A program made the translations under genes and the position numbers. Shown here one piece after another: positions 34,957 to 43,324 of a stretch of 60,564 nt of DNA (its first letter is position 1; each line of letters starts with the position of its first letter). The notes under the pieces were generated by a model. The model saw nothing but the letters and a program-made list of their open reading frames with translations. It had not been told where the DNA came from and ran no database searches. This DNA is from Pseudopedobacter sp. (lineage in GTDB: Bacteria > Bacteroidota > Bacteroidia > Sphingobacteriales > Sphingobacteriaceae): contig JACMOI010000124.1 in assembly GCA_014378105.1 (NCBI GenBank), positions 1-60,564 on the forward strand. The letters are read 5' to 3'.

Positions 34957-36495
34957 ATGAACAAAAAATTACTTATCAATGCGGCGTTATGTCTTTTCAT
35001 CACTTCTGCTGCGATGGCTCAGGATTCTGAAGCCTTTAAAAAAATAAAGGATGAAGGTTTGAACCATTCTAAGGTAATGGAAACCGCATTCTATTTAACA
35101 GATGTTTCTGGTCCAAGATTATCAAATTCACCTGGTTTACAAAGAGCACAGGCTTGGGCTGCACAACAAATGAAAACTTATGGCTTACAAAATGTAAAAT
35201 TAGAACCTTGGGGTAAATTTGGTAAAGGATGGGAAATAGAGAAATATTATGCAGCCATGACTTCTCCTTATTATCACAATATCATTGCTTCTCCAAAAGC
35301 ATGGACACCAAGTACCAATGGTTTGGTTAAGTCAGAAATTGTGTTGTTGAAGATAGATTCTTTGTCTGATTTAAATCAATATAAAGGAAAACTAAAGGAT
35401 AAAATCGTTTTAAGCGAAACCTCGAATGCTTTAGAAACCAGCTTTAAGTCTGACGGAACTAGATACACTGATGAGGAATTAGCAGACATGGCTAAACCAC
35501 AAGAAGCAGGAGCTGGTGGCAGAGCACCAAGAGATGCAAGTTTTATGGAACGGTACCGTAAACTGCGAGAACTTAGGGATCAAACTTCGGCTTTCCTAAA
35601 AGAAGAAGGGGTTACCTTAGTTTTAACTTATGCCCGCGGAATACACGGAACATTTTTTACAAGTAATGGTGCTTCTTATGCAGAAGATGCTCCATCAGTA
35701 TTGCCTGAATTGGAAATGGGATCAGAAGATTTCCTTCGTTTACAGCGTCTATTAAAAGCAGGAATAAAAGTAGCTTTTGAGGCAGATATCAAAACTAAAT
35801 TCTTTGACAAAGACTTAACAGGGTATAACGTAATTGGCGAAATACCTGGCTCGGATCCTAAATTAAAAGATGAAGTGGTGATGATTGGCGGTCACTTAGA
35901 TTCTTGGCATGCGGCAACAGGTGCAACAGATAATGCTGCTGGTTGTGCTGTAATGATGGAAGCGATGCGAGTTTTAAAAGCGTCAGGTTTAAAACCATCA
36001 AGAACTGTTAGAGTGGCACTTTGGTCTTCAGAAGAACAAGGTTTATTTGGCTCAAGAAACTATGTTTTACAACATTTTGGAAATCCAAAAACCATGGAAC
36101 TAAAACCAGAGCAAAATAAGTTGGTGGCTTATTATAATTTAGATAACGGAACAGGGAAAATACGTGGTGTTTACCTACAAGGAAACGAAGCTGCAGGTCC
36201 AATATTCGCTGATTGGTTAAAGCCTTTTAATGCTATGGGAGCAAGTGCTATTACACCTAGAAATACAGGAGGAACGGATCACCTTTCTTTTGATGCTTTA
36301 GGCATTCCTGGTTTTCAGTTTATTCAGGATGGAATGGAATATTTTTCTAGAACACATCATTCAAACGAAGATACTTTTGATCGTTTAAGCGAAGATGATT
36401 TGAAACAAGCGGCAACCATTGTAGCTTCTTTTGTTTACAATACATCAGAAATGAAAACTCCTTTTCCAAGAAAAGAGTTGCCAAAAGCACAATAG
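34957..36495 (+). CDS. Exported M28-family metallopeptidase with PA-like insertion
   Basis: 512 residues; signal peptide through FITSAAMAQ. A PA-like insertion lies about 130-275 (LKDKIVLSE, TLVLTYARGIHGTFFTS). The catalytic zinc motifs follow: IGGHLDSW, GATDNAAGCAVMMEA, SSEEQGLFGSRNY, GGTDHLSFDALG and THHSNEDTFDRL. The layout matches carboxypeptidase Q-like and aminopeptidase members of M28. It is a separate, longer peptidase from its divergent neighbour and shares only the catalytic core. Confidence 0.9.
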   Translation: MNKKLLINAALCLFITSAAMAQDSEAFKKIKDEGLNHSKVMETAFYLTDVSGPRLSNSPGLQRAQAWAAQQMKTYGLQNVKLEPWGKFGKGWEIEKYYAAMTSPYYHNIIASPKAWTPSTNGLVKSEIVLLKIDSLSDLNQYKGKLKDKIVLSETSNALETSFKSDGTRYTDEELADMAKPQEAGAGGRAPRDASFMERYRKLRELRDQTSAFLKEEGVTLVLTYARGIHGTFFTSNGASYAEDAPSVLPELEMGSEDFLRLQRLLKAGIKVAFEADIKTKFFDKDLTGYNVIGEIPGSDPKLKDEVVMIGGHLDSWHAATGATDNAAGCAVMMEAMRVLKASGLKPSRTVRVALWSSEEQGLFGSRNYVLQHFGNPKTMELKPEQNKLVAYYNLDNGTGKIRGVYLQGNEAAGPIFADWLKPFNAMGASAITPRNTGGTDHLSFDALGIPGFQFIQDGMEYFSRTHHSNEDTFDRLSEDDLKQAATIVASFVYNTSEMKTPFPRKELPKAQ

Positions 36496-36514
36496 AAATT
36501 AGGTGGTGAATTTT

Positions 36515-36551
36515 AAAGCCCATCTTTGAGAAATTCTAAGATGGGCTTTTT
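36515..36551. terminator. Bidirectional hairpin terminator
   Basis: AAAGCCCATCTT (36515-36526) and AAGATGGGCTTT (36538-36549) form a 12-bp stem with an 11-base loop, with T-rich flanks. It lies between the convergent M28 gene and the beta-CASP nuclease gene. Confidence 0.9.
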
Positions 36552-36557
36552 GTTAAG

Positions 36558-37958
36558 CTAGATTTCAAAACTTTGATGGCGGTAAGGAATTTCAATAGCA
36601 CCATAACCTTCTTTTTGCAGCTTGGTTTTGAAATTATTTTGTACATCAATCTCTCCATGAACTAAAAATATTTTTTTGATTTTACTTTTATCCTGACAAG
36701 CTAAAAAATGTAACAAATCGTTTTGATCGCCGTGAGCACTCATCGACTGTAAAGATTGGACTTTTGCATTCACCGGATAATAATCACCGAAAATAGAGAC
36801 TGGATTTACGCCGTTTTTTAACCTGCCAGCTAAAGATGCGGGTTCGGCATATCCAACCAAAAGTATGGTGGAATTTGGATTTTCAATATTATTTTTGATG
36901 TGGTGTTTTACTCTTCCCGCTTCGGCCATTCCGCTGGAAGAAATGATAACCATAGGTGAATGATCATCATTTAAAGCTTTAGACTCATCGGCATCCTCAA
37001 CAAAATGTAATCCTTTAAAATCAAATGGGTCATCGTCCACTTTTAAAACTTCCTGAACTTTATCGTTAAAATTCCATGGATGTGCTTTAACCACCAAAGT
37101 GGCTTTTTCGGATAGCGGGCTATCTACAAAATATTTTATATCGGGAAGTTTACCTTTCAACTCTAAGTTATTTAGAGAATATAAGATTTCCTGAGTTCGG
37201 CCAACACTAAAAGCAGGGATAATTACCTTTCCTTTTCTGTTTATACAAGTATTTGTTATAATTTCTAGCAGCTTATTTTCTGCTGGGTTTGCATCATCGT
37301 GTAAACTATCTCCATAGGTAGATTCCAATAATATATAATCAGCCTGCCGAAAAGATTTAGGAGCTTTAAGAATTAAATCTTTGTATCGCCCAACATCACC
37401 ACTAAAAGATATTTTTTTACTTTCTCCACCTTCATTTATATTGAGGTGAACAGATGCACTCCCAATGATATGGCCTGCATCTTCAAAACTTAAGGTCACA
37501 CCATCTTCAATCTGATAGATAATTCCATACTTTACTTTTTTAAAATGGGAAAGCGCAGTCAATGCATCTTTTAGCGTATAAAGCGGTTCAAATAACGGCT
37601 TTCCTGCCTTTGCTCTTTTTTTGTTGGTGTATTTAATATCATATTCTTGAATTTTGGCTGAATCCTGTAAAAGGATTTTACAAAGATCGTAAGTAGCCGG
37701 AGTAGAAATAATATCACCCTTAAAGCCCTCTTTAACTAATCGAGGAATTAATCCAGAATGGTCAATATGTGCGTGAGATAAGATTAGAAAATCAACTGAT
37801 TTAGGGTCAAAGCCAAAATCTTTATTCATTGCATCTGTATCAGAACCGCGACCTTGAAAGAGTCCGCAATCCAATAAAATACGAGTCCCACTATTTAATT
37901 CTAATAAATGCTTGCTGCCAGTTACAATTTGCGCAGCACCATGAAAGGTGATTTTCAT
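36558..37958 (-). CDS. Metallo-beta-lactamase / beta-CASP RNA exonuclease-like protein
   Basis: 466 residues from the ATG at 37956-37958 (MKITFHGAAQIVTGS); the frame is open ten codons further up. It has HAHIDHSG as the zinc motif, later EDAGHIIGSASVH and ESTYGDSLHD, a beta-CASP domain about 210-380 (PAFSVGRTQEILY), and a closing SMSAHGDQNDL and VHGE as in the RMMBL motif. It resembles bacterial CPSF-73/Ysh1-type RNases. It likely processes RNA in the cytoplasm; the exact substrate is unknown. Confidence 0.9.
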   Translation of the reverse strand: MKITFHGAAQIVTGSKHLLELNSGTRILLDCGLFQGRGSDTDAMNKDFGFDPKSVDFLILSHAHIDHSGLIPRLVKEGFKGDIISTPATYDLCKILLQDSAKIQEYDIKYTNKKRAKAGKPLFEPLYTLKDALTALSHFKKVKYGIIYQIEDGVTLSFEDAGHIIGSASVHLNINEGGESKKISFSGDVGRYKDLILKAPKSFRQADYILLESTYGDSLHDDANPAENKLLEIITNTCINRKGKVIIPAFSVGRTQEILYSLNNLELKGKLPDIKYFVDSPLSEKATLVVKAHPWNFNDKVQEVLKVDDDPFDFKGLHFVEDADESKALNDDHSPMVIISSSGMAEAGRVKHHIKNNIENPNSTILLVGYAEPASLAGRLKNGVNPVSIFGDYYPVNAKVQSLQSMSAHGDQNDLLHFLACQDKSKIKKIFLVHGEIDVQNNFKTKLQKEGYGAIEIPYRHQSFEI

Positions 37959-38072
37959 AAAAAAAGTTTTTAATTTCAATCTACACAATTATTTAGCCAG
38001 ATAAAAAAACTAAACAAATAGTTGTAAAACTAAAATATTAGTTATACATTAGGTTTATATTAAATTAAGAAC

Positions 38073-38444
38073 ATGGAAATTAAAGAATTAACCAGAGCTG
38101 AAGAGCAAATTATGCAGGTGTTATGGGATTTAGAGAAAGCTTTTGTGAAGGATGTGATTGTGGAATTACCCGAGCCAAAACCTGCATACAATACGGTTTC
38201 TACCATTATCCGAATATTAGAAACCAAAGGATTTATCAATCATACGGCATTTGGCAAAAGCCATCAATATCACCCTGCAATTTCCAAAGAAGAATATAAA
38301 AGTTTTGCGACTGATAAACTGATGAATGGTTATTTCGAAAACTCGGTAGAAAGTATGTTTTCTTTCTTTGTGAAAAAGCAAAAGATTGATTTGGCCGAAG
38401 CCGATGAGATTATGAAACTGATTGAAAAACTAAAAAGCGAATAA
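38073..38444 (+). CDS. BlaI/MecI-family transcriptional repressor
   Basis: 123 residues. The winged-helix N-terminal half begins ELTRAEEQIMQVLWDLEK and has PAYNTVSTIIRILETKGF, the core of the family. The C-terminal half is for dimerisation. Such repressors are released when a partner M56 membrane peptidase cleaves them; the partner follows directly, two bases after this stop. The regulated genes cannot be read from the sequence and no beta-lactamase gene is beside it. Confidence 0.93.
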   Translation: MEIKELTRAEEQIMQVLWDLEKAFVKDVIVELPEPKPAYNTVSTIIRILETKGFINHTAFGKSHQYHPAISKEEYKSFATDKLMNGYFENSVESMFSFFVKKQKIDLAEADEIMKLIEKLKSE

Positions 38445-38446
38445 TC

Positions 38447-40402
38447 ATGAATTGGACAAACTACCTCATTCACATCAACCTCTACCTGATGTTGTTCTAT
38501 GCTTTTTATCTTGTTTTTTTAAAAAACGAGACCTTCTTTACACTCAATAGAGTCTATTTGGTGGGTTCAGCATTCTTTTCGGCATTGATCCCATTGATAC
38601 AAACGCAATGGGTAAAATCATTTTTTATTACCGAGAAAGTGCAAGATGGTTGGCAAAATGTAAATTTTGTAATGATGCAGGGCTTTGCAAGTCCGATACA
38701 GGAAGAAAGTACTTGGGCTTTGGGTGATTTCTTAACGTTGATTTATATGATCACCGTTACTATTTTAATTGTTCGCTTAGCTATTAAATTGTATAGTGTA
38801 AAGCGGATGTTTAGTTCTGAAAATCACCCTGAAGCATTTTCTTTTTTTAGAAAGATCAAGGTAAATGAAGATTTACCGCAGAAGGAACAAATTGAAAAGC
38901 ATGAACAGACTCATGCCCAACAACTACACTCTGCTGATGTCTTATTTTTTGAGATTTTGAGCATCATCAATTGGTTTAATCCTGTAGTTTATCTCTATAA
39001 AAAATCAATCCGTCAAATTCACGAGTTTATTGCGGATGAGCAAGCATTAACAAAAGCAGAAAATAAAAAGGAATATGCCTTGTTGCTTTTTAGCAAAAGT
39101 TTCGGCATCAACCCAAATCAACTCACCAATAATTTTTTTAACCAATCTTTATTAAAAAGGAGGATACAAATGATACAGAAACCTAAATCAAGAAAAGCAG
39201 CCATTTTAAAATATGGCTTATCAGCACCATTATTTTTGTTGGCGATGATTTTATCATCGGCTACCATTAGTAAAAACAAAACTATTAATGCGATAGGGAA
39301 TAAAATAAAGCCAACGAATGCTATAGCGGAAATTTTGATACCCAAACCCGTAGAGAATATAGTGATTGAGTTTAAAAAAGATAAAGCTCTAGAAAAGCCA
39401 TCAGCTTCTACTTCCATTGTAGCAGGTGAATTCGATGCCTTAAAAATGTATCTGGCTAAAACTATCAGGTACCCAGCCGAAGCAAAGCAAAATGAAATAA
39501 TGACAAAAATTGCAATTGAGTTTAAAGTAAACAAAAACGGAACTATTGAAAATCCAAAAGCTTTAAATCAAATAGATAATGATTTTAGTAAAGAAGCAAT
39601 TAGAAGTATCAGAACATATCCGGAAAAAATAGCTGTAGGGGAGGCTAATTATACTATTTTCTTCACTTTCAAATTAGCGGATAGTAAAAAACCAATTACT
39701 GATGAAACTACAACCTTAGGCGTAATAAAAAATTATATTGGTGAAATTGTTATTACTGCCTTCAGTCCAACAAATCTGATGATAGATGAGGTTAAAGTTG
39801 ATGGAAGTGGTGAACAGCCTTTAGATAATCAAGTTTTTACTAACGTAGAACAGCTTCCAACTTTCCCTGGTGGCCTAAAAGAGTTTCAAAAATTCTTATC
39901 TGAGAACTTAAAATACCCTGCAAAAGCAAGAGAAAATAATATTCAAGGAAGGGTATTCTTACATTTTACTGTAGAGAAGGATGGTAGTTTAAGTGATATT
40001 AAGGTAGTGAGAGGAATTGGCAGTGGTTGTGATGAAGAAGCGGTTAGGGTATTGGCCATTTCACCAAAATGGAATCCAGGAAAGCAGAATGGAAAAGTGG
40101 TAAGAGTAAGTTATACCATACCCATATTTTTTCAGATGACTGGTGTTTTACCAAATATTAATGGAAATGGAATTAAAATTCAAGGTTCTGAGTTTGATGA
40201 AAAAGCAAGTATTATGATAAAACAGGGTTTATATGTCTTGGATGGAAAAATTATTAAAGTGGGTCTTAAAGGAATTTCGGAATTTATTACTTCTGCCGAT
40301 ATAAATAGTATAAATATAATTAAAGGAGAAGAGGCAGTCAAAAAATACGGTGATAAAGGAAAATATGGAGTAGTAGAAATCACGTCCAAAAAGAAAGAAT
40401 AA
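38447..40402 (+). CDS. BlaR1-type M56 peptidase with two TonB-C-like domains and a receptor-plug-like tail
   Basis: 651 residues. The N-terminal 280 residues hold four membrane segments and the zinc motif H152-E-Q-T-H156 with the downstream FIADEQAL, typical of M56. Two TonB C-terminal-like domains follow, a weaker one at about 322-405 (LKMYLAKTIRYPAEAKQNEI) and a clear one at about 480-560 (FQKFLSENLKYPAKARENNI, FTVEKDGSL). The last part (about 585-651) looks like the plug segment of TonB-dependent receptors: KQGLYVLDGK, then SINIIKGEEAVKKYGDKG and GVVEITSK. It pairs with the BlaI-like repressor and may sense envelope stress. Confidence 0.88.
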   Translation: MNWTNYLIHINLYLMLFYAFYLVFLKNETFFTLNRVYLVGSAFFSALIPLIQTQWVKSFFITEKVQDGWQNVNFVMMQGFASPIQEESTWALGDFLTLIYMITVTILIVRLAIKLYSVKRMFSSENHPEAFSFFRKIKVNEDLPQKEQIEKHEQTHAQQLHSADVLFFEILSIINWFNPVVYLYKKSIRQIHEFIADEQALTKAENKKEYALLLFSKSFGINPNQLTNNFFNQSLLKRRIQMIQKPKSRKAAILKYGLSAPLFLLAMILSSATISKNKTINAIGNKIKPTNAIAEILIPKPVENIVIEFKKDKALEKPSASTSIVAGEFDALKMYLAKTIRYPAEAKQNEIMTKIAIEFKVNKNGTIENPKALNQIDNDFSKEAIRSIRTYPEKIAVGEANYTIFFTFKLADSKKPITDETTTLGVIKNYIGEIVITAFSPTNLMIDEVKVDGSGEQPLDNQVFTNVEQLPTFPGGLKEFQKFLSENLKYPAKARENNIQGRVFLHFTVEKDGSLSDIKVVRGIGSGCDEEAVRVLAISPKWNPGKQNGKVVRVSYTIPIFFQMTGVLPNINGNGIKIQGSEFDEKASIMIKQGLYVLDGKIIKVGLKGISEFITSADINSINIIKGEEAVKKYGDKGKYGVVEITSKKKE

Positions 40403-40415
40403 TCAAATCCTTAAT

Positions 40416-40480
40416 TGTCACATTGAGCGGAGTCGAAATGTATTTCACTTAGAAAGGCTTCGACTCCGCTCAGCCTGACA
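40416..40480. repeat. Palindromic repeat element
   Basis: TGTCA...TGAGCGGAGTCGAA (40424-40437) is matched by TTCGACTCCGCTCA (40459-40472) and TGACA, a 14-bp perfect inner stem within a 65-base element. From memory, this palindrome type is dispersed in intergenic regions of many Pedobacter and Flavobacterium genomes. It lies between convergent genes and could also terminate transcription. Confidence 0.75.
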
Positions 40481-40490
40481 GAATTATAGT

Positions 40491-42194
40491 CTATTCTACC
40501 TGAGCACTCATTTGCCCGGGCTTTCCAATGGTTTTATAAGAGCCTTCGCCTTTTAAAACAGCAGCTAATAAAGCTTTATTACTTAATATTTCTTGTGCTT
40601 TTTCTAATTCCTTATCATGCTGGAAACCTTGTTCAGTTCTTCCTTTTTCAAAATAATAACGCTGAACAATTTCATTTTCTAAAAGACGTTTAATCTCCGC
40701 TTTATATTGAGTTAAGTCATTCCTTTTGTTAGTAGAAAGTTTAGCCTTTAGATTTTCAAACTCACCTTTGATCTCCTCATATTTTTTATCCTTCTCTGCA
40801 TCCGTTTTTAATTCAGCTAAGGTTTTTTCTGTTACAGTTTGATAGTTGTAATCTTTATTATTCAGGTAATTCACAAAATCTTGATAATCGGCATCGCTGA
40901 GTTTAAAATCTTTTGCGGCTGCAATAGTCGGATGATTTCGGGTATAAATGGTTCCGTAATCAAATATATAATACTTGTTAACCAATACCTGTGTAATCTG
41001 ATGATATGTATAAGGCTCTACATAGAAATCTGGGAAAATACCGCCGCCATCATACACTGATCTTCCTGCCTTTGTTTTGTAAACGGTCATCAAGGAATCG
41101 GCCACTCGGTCTACCGAGCCATCTTCGTTGCGATGGGTGTAATCTAAAGCTTGTACACATCTGCCTGAAGGCGTATAATACTTAGCAACCGTTATTTTCA
41201 CCAAACTGTTATATGGCAAATTGAAAGTCTGTTGTACCAAACCTTTTCCAAAACTACGCTGACCAATAATTACTGCTCTATCCAAATCTTGCAAAGAGCC
41301 AGCAACAATTTCTGATGCTGATGCAGAACGACTGTTTACCAAAACAACTAAAGGTATTTCAGGTTCAAGTGGGCTCATGAATGTCTTATAAGCAATGGTC
41401 TTTTCAGGATTTTTACCTTTTTGAATCACCACTTCTACATTTCTATCGACAAATAGATTAACGATCTTAACCGCTTCTTGTAAAATACCTCCTCCGTTAT
41501 ATCGAAGGTCAAGAATCAATCCTGAAGGATGATTTTTCTCAATATCAACTAATGCGTCTTTCACTTCTTGAGCAGAATTTTCTAGGAATTTATCTAATTT
41601 GATGTATCCTATATTTCCGGCAACCATACCATGATAACTCACATTTGGTTGACTAATTTCTGCTCTTTTTAAGGTTTTTTCTAATTTCTGACCGTTTCTT
41701 TCAACTACTAAAATAATGGGAGTTTCTTTTGGTCCTTTCATCAGCTGGCTTACCTGCTCATTAGTTTTATCTTTTATTTGATTTCCATCAATTGAAATAA
41801 TTTCGTCACCAGCTCTAATATCAGCTTTCTGTGCTGGATAGCCTTCAAAAGGATCTGAAATAAATACCCTACCCTCACGATGGATTACCCCAGCACCAAT
41901 ACCACCATATTGGGTGGTGACATATTTCATTTTGTAATCTTCAATTTCCGACTCTGGTACGAATTCTGTGTATGGATCTAAATTATCTAGCATGGCATCA
42001 ATGCCATTACGCATCATTTTGGTCGTATTTACCTCGTCAACGTAATTGATATTTAGTTCGCGATAAACAGAAGCGAAGATGTCTAAGTTTTTAGAGATGA
42101 GGAAAAGATCATCTTTAAATGAGAAAGTAAGCGTAGCAAATACAGTTAAAAGAAAGCAGATGCTGAGTTTTTTATTCTTCTTGAAAAAATTCAT
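40491..42194 (-). CDS. S41-family C-terminal processing peptidase
   Basis: 567 residues with one N-terminal membrane segment (LSICFLLTVFATLTFSF). A PDZ domain at about 85-175 (GIGAGVIHREGRVFIS, YPAQKADIRAGDEII) is followed by the protease domain with the catalytic Ser in NSRSASASEIVAG and Lys in QRSFGKGLVQ. A C-terminal helical extension of about 150 residues (NTLAELKTDAEKDKKYEEIK-like) is present. Tsp/CtpA-type proteases trim periplasmic and cell-wall proteins. The end overlaps no gene; a palindromic repeat lies just beyond. Confidence 0.94.
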   Translation of the reverse strand: MNFFKKNKKLSICFLLTVFATLTFSFKDDLFLISKNLDIFASVYRELNINYVDEVNTTKMMRNGIDAMLDNLDPYTEFVPESEIEDYKMKYVTTQYGGIGAGVIHREGRVFISDPFEGYPAQKADIRAGDEIISIDGNQIKDKTNEQVSQLMKGPKETPIILVVERNGQKLEKTLKRAEISQPNVSYHGMVAGNIGYIKLDKFLENSAQEVKDALVDIEKNHPSGLILDLRYNGGGILQEAVKIVNLFVDRNVEVVIQKGKNPEKTIAYKTFMSPLEPEIPLVVLVNSRSASASEIVAGSLQDLDRAVIIGQRSFGKGLVQQTFNLPYNSLVKITVAKYYTPSGRCVQALDYTHRNEDGSVDRVADSLMTVYKTKAGRSVYDGGGIFPDFYVEPYTYHQITQVLVNKYYIFDYGTIYTRNHPTIAAAKDFKLSDADYQDFVNYLNNKDYNYQTVTEKTLAELKTDAEKDKKYEEIKGEFENLKAKLSTNKRNDLTQYKAEIKRLLENEIVQRYYFEKGRTEQGFQHDKELEKAQEILSNKALLAAVLKGEGSYKTIGKPGQMSAQVE

Positions 42195-42302
42195 TGGATG
42201 ACATTAGATAATAAATGTACAAAATTGAATTTGATGTTGGGAAAGTTAGAAAGGCAATAAAGCAAAAAAGACTAATTATTGGTCTTTTTGTATAATTGAA
42301 AT

Positions 42303-42518
42303 TTATAAACGGTTGTTATCGATGTTTAACAAGCCTTTTTTAAGGGTAAATACCACATACTCACGTTTTCTTTTTAGACGTTCTTGAAGGTGGCTAATCA
42401 GTTTTTCTTCCTGCCCTGCTTCAAAAGCTAAATCTTCTTCGCTTAGATGTATATATTTTCTTCTAAGCTTGATTTTTAATCTGTCCCAGTTTTCTTGAGG
42501 AATGGTAATTTCTGCCAT
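42303..42518 (-). CDS. Small CsbD-like protein
   Basis: 71 residues. The first 50 residues, with NWDRLKIKLRRKYIHLSEEDL and then EEKLISHLQERL, follow the helical pattern of CsbD-like stress proteins, which have a W-x-x-x-K-x-K-L core. The C-terminal 20 residues (VFTLKKGLLNIDNNRL) are unlike that family. Function is unknown. It is upstream of the S41 protease gene on the same strand. Confidence 0.6.
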   Translation of the reverse strand: MAEITIPQENWDRLKIKLRRKYIHLSEEDLAFEAGQEEKLISHLQERLKRKREYVVFTLKKGLLNIDNNRL

Positions 42519-43324
42519 GATTTTTATTTACTGCGAAAATAGCACATTGATTTTAAATTGTAAAATTTAGTGGAGTTTAGTTATAAGTTGTAATAATAAA
42601 TTAAGCATACTGAATCACAACATTAATCTTGAACTGGGCACCATATTTATTAATAGAGAAGGTAGCATTCGCGTTAATCTATAAGAATTGTGGTTTGGAA
42701 TAGACATATGGATTTGCGTCTAAAGAAGCAATAAAATAAGGATTAAATGTTGAGCTGCTACAATACTAATAAAATGATGCTGGAAGGGGAGACATAACCT
42801 ACTAAAGTTCAGATTTTAACAAATCATTTGTTGAACTCAGTAAAAAATAAATTTTATGAGCTGCCAAATTGGGAGCCGAAAGCTGTGATAATACTGCAAT
42901 TTTAGGAAATTTCAATCATAAATAGATTCCGATACAACATTTTTATTCTTCCACTTTATGCGAATGCACAAAATAACTTTTTCATGTCTTTTGATTTTAA
43001 AAGATAATCAAATAGAAAAACCACCAAAGGATAATATTATTTATGAATGAGTTAATAATATAATAACAAAAAAATTACTTTTAAATATTGTATTTGTCAT
43101 TTTTATATCTTTAAACCATATTAATTTTAATATATGTTATAATATAATAATATAATTAAGCATATTATAATTATAAAACGGCATTGTTAATGAAAAATTA
43201 ATTAACTGATTTTCAGTATATTAAATATATTATGTAACATTTTAAATATAATTGTTATTAGAATTTATTTTTTACAGCTACATTTAAATTAATTAACTCA
43301 ATTTTTTATTTCAAATTATTTTAT
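42519..43324. other. Long AT-rich region without an intact gene
   Basis: About 800 bases between the CsbD-like gene and the first SusC. The bases nearest SusC (about 43060-43320) are extremely AT-rich and must contain its promoter; no typical motif is certain. On the minus strand, 42601-42900 carries an interrupted reading frame described separately. No tRNA or other RNA gene was recognised. Confidence 0.6.
42601..42900 (-). pseudogene. Possible decayed protein-coding remnant
   Basis: One minus-strand frame reads SSSTFNPYFIASLDANPYVY, then SKPQFL, stop (TAG), INANATFSINKYGAQF, then KINVVIQYA and TAA at 42601-42603. Upstream in the same frame there is IAVLSQLSAPNLAAHK and IYFLLSSTNDLLKSEL before three more TAG stops. 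The alternation of polar and hydrophobic residues and the clean end suggest an ancestral coding sequence, perhaps a beta-rich envelope protein. I could not identify the family, and chance cannot be excluded. Confidence 0.35.
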
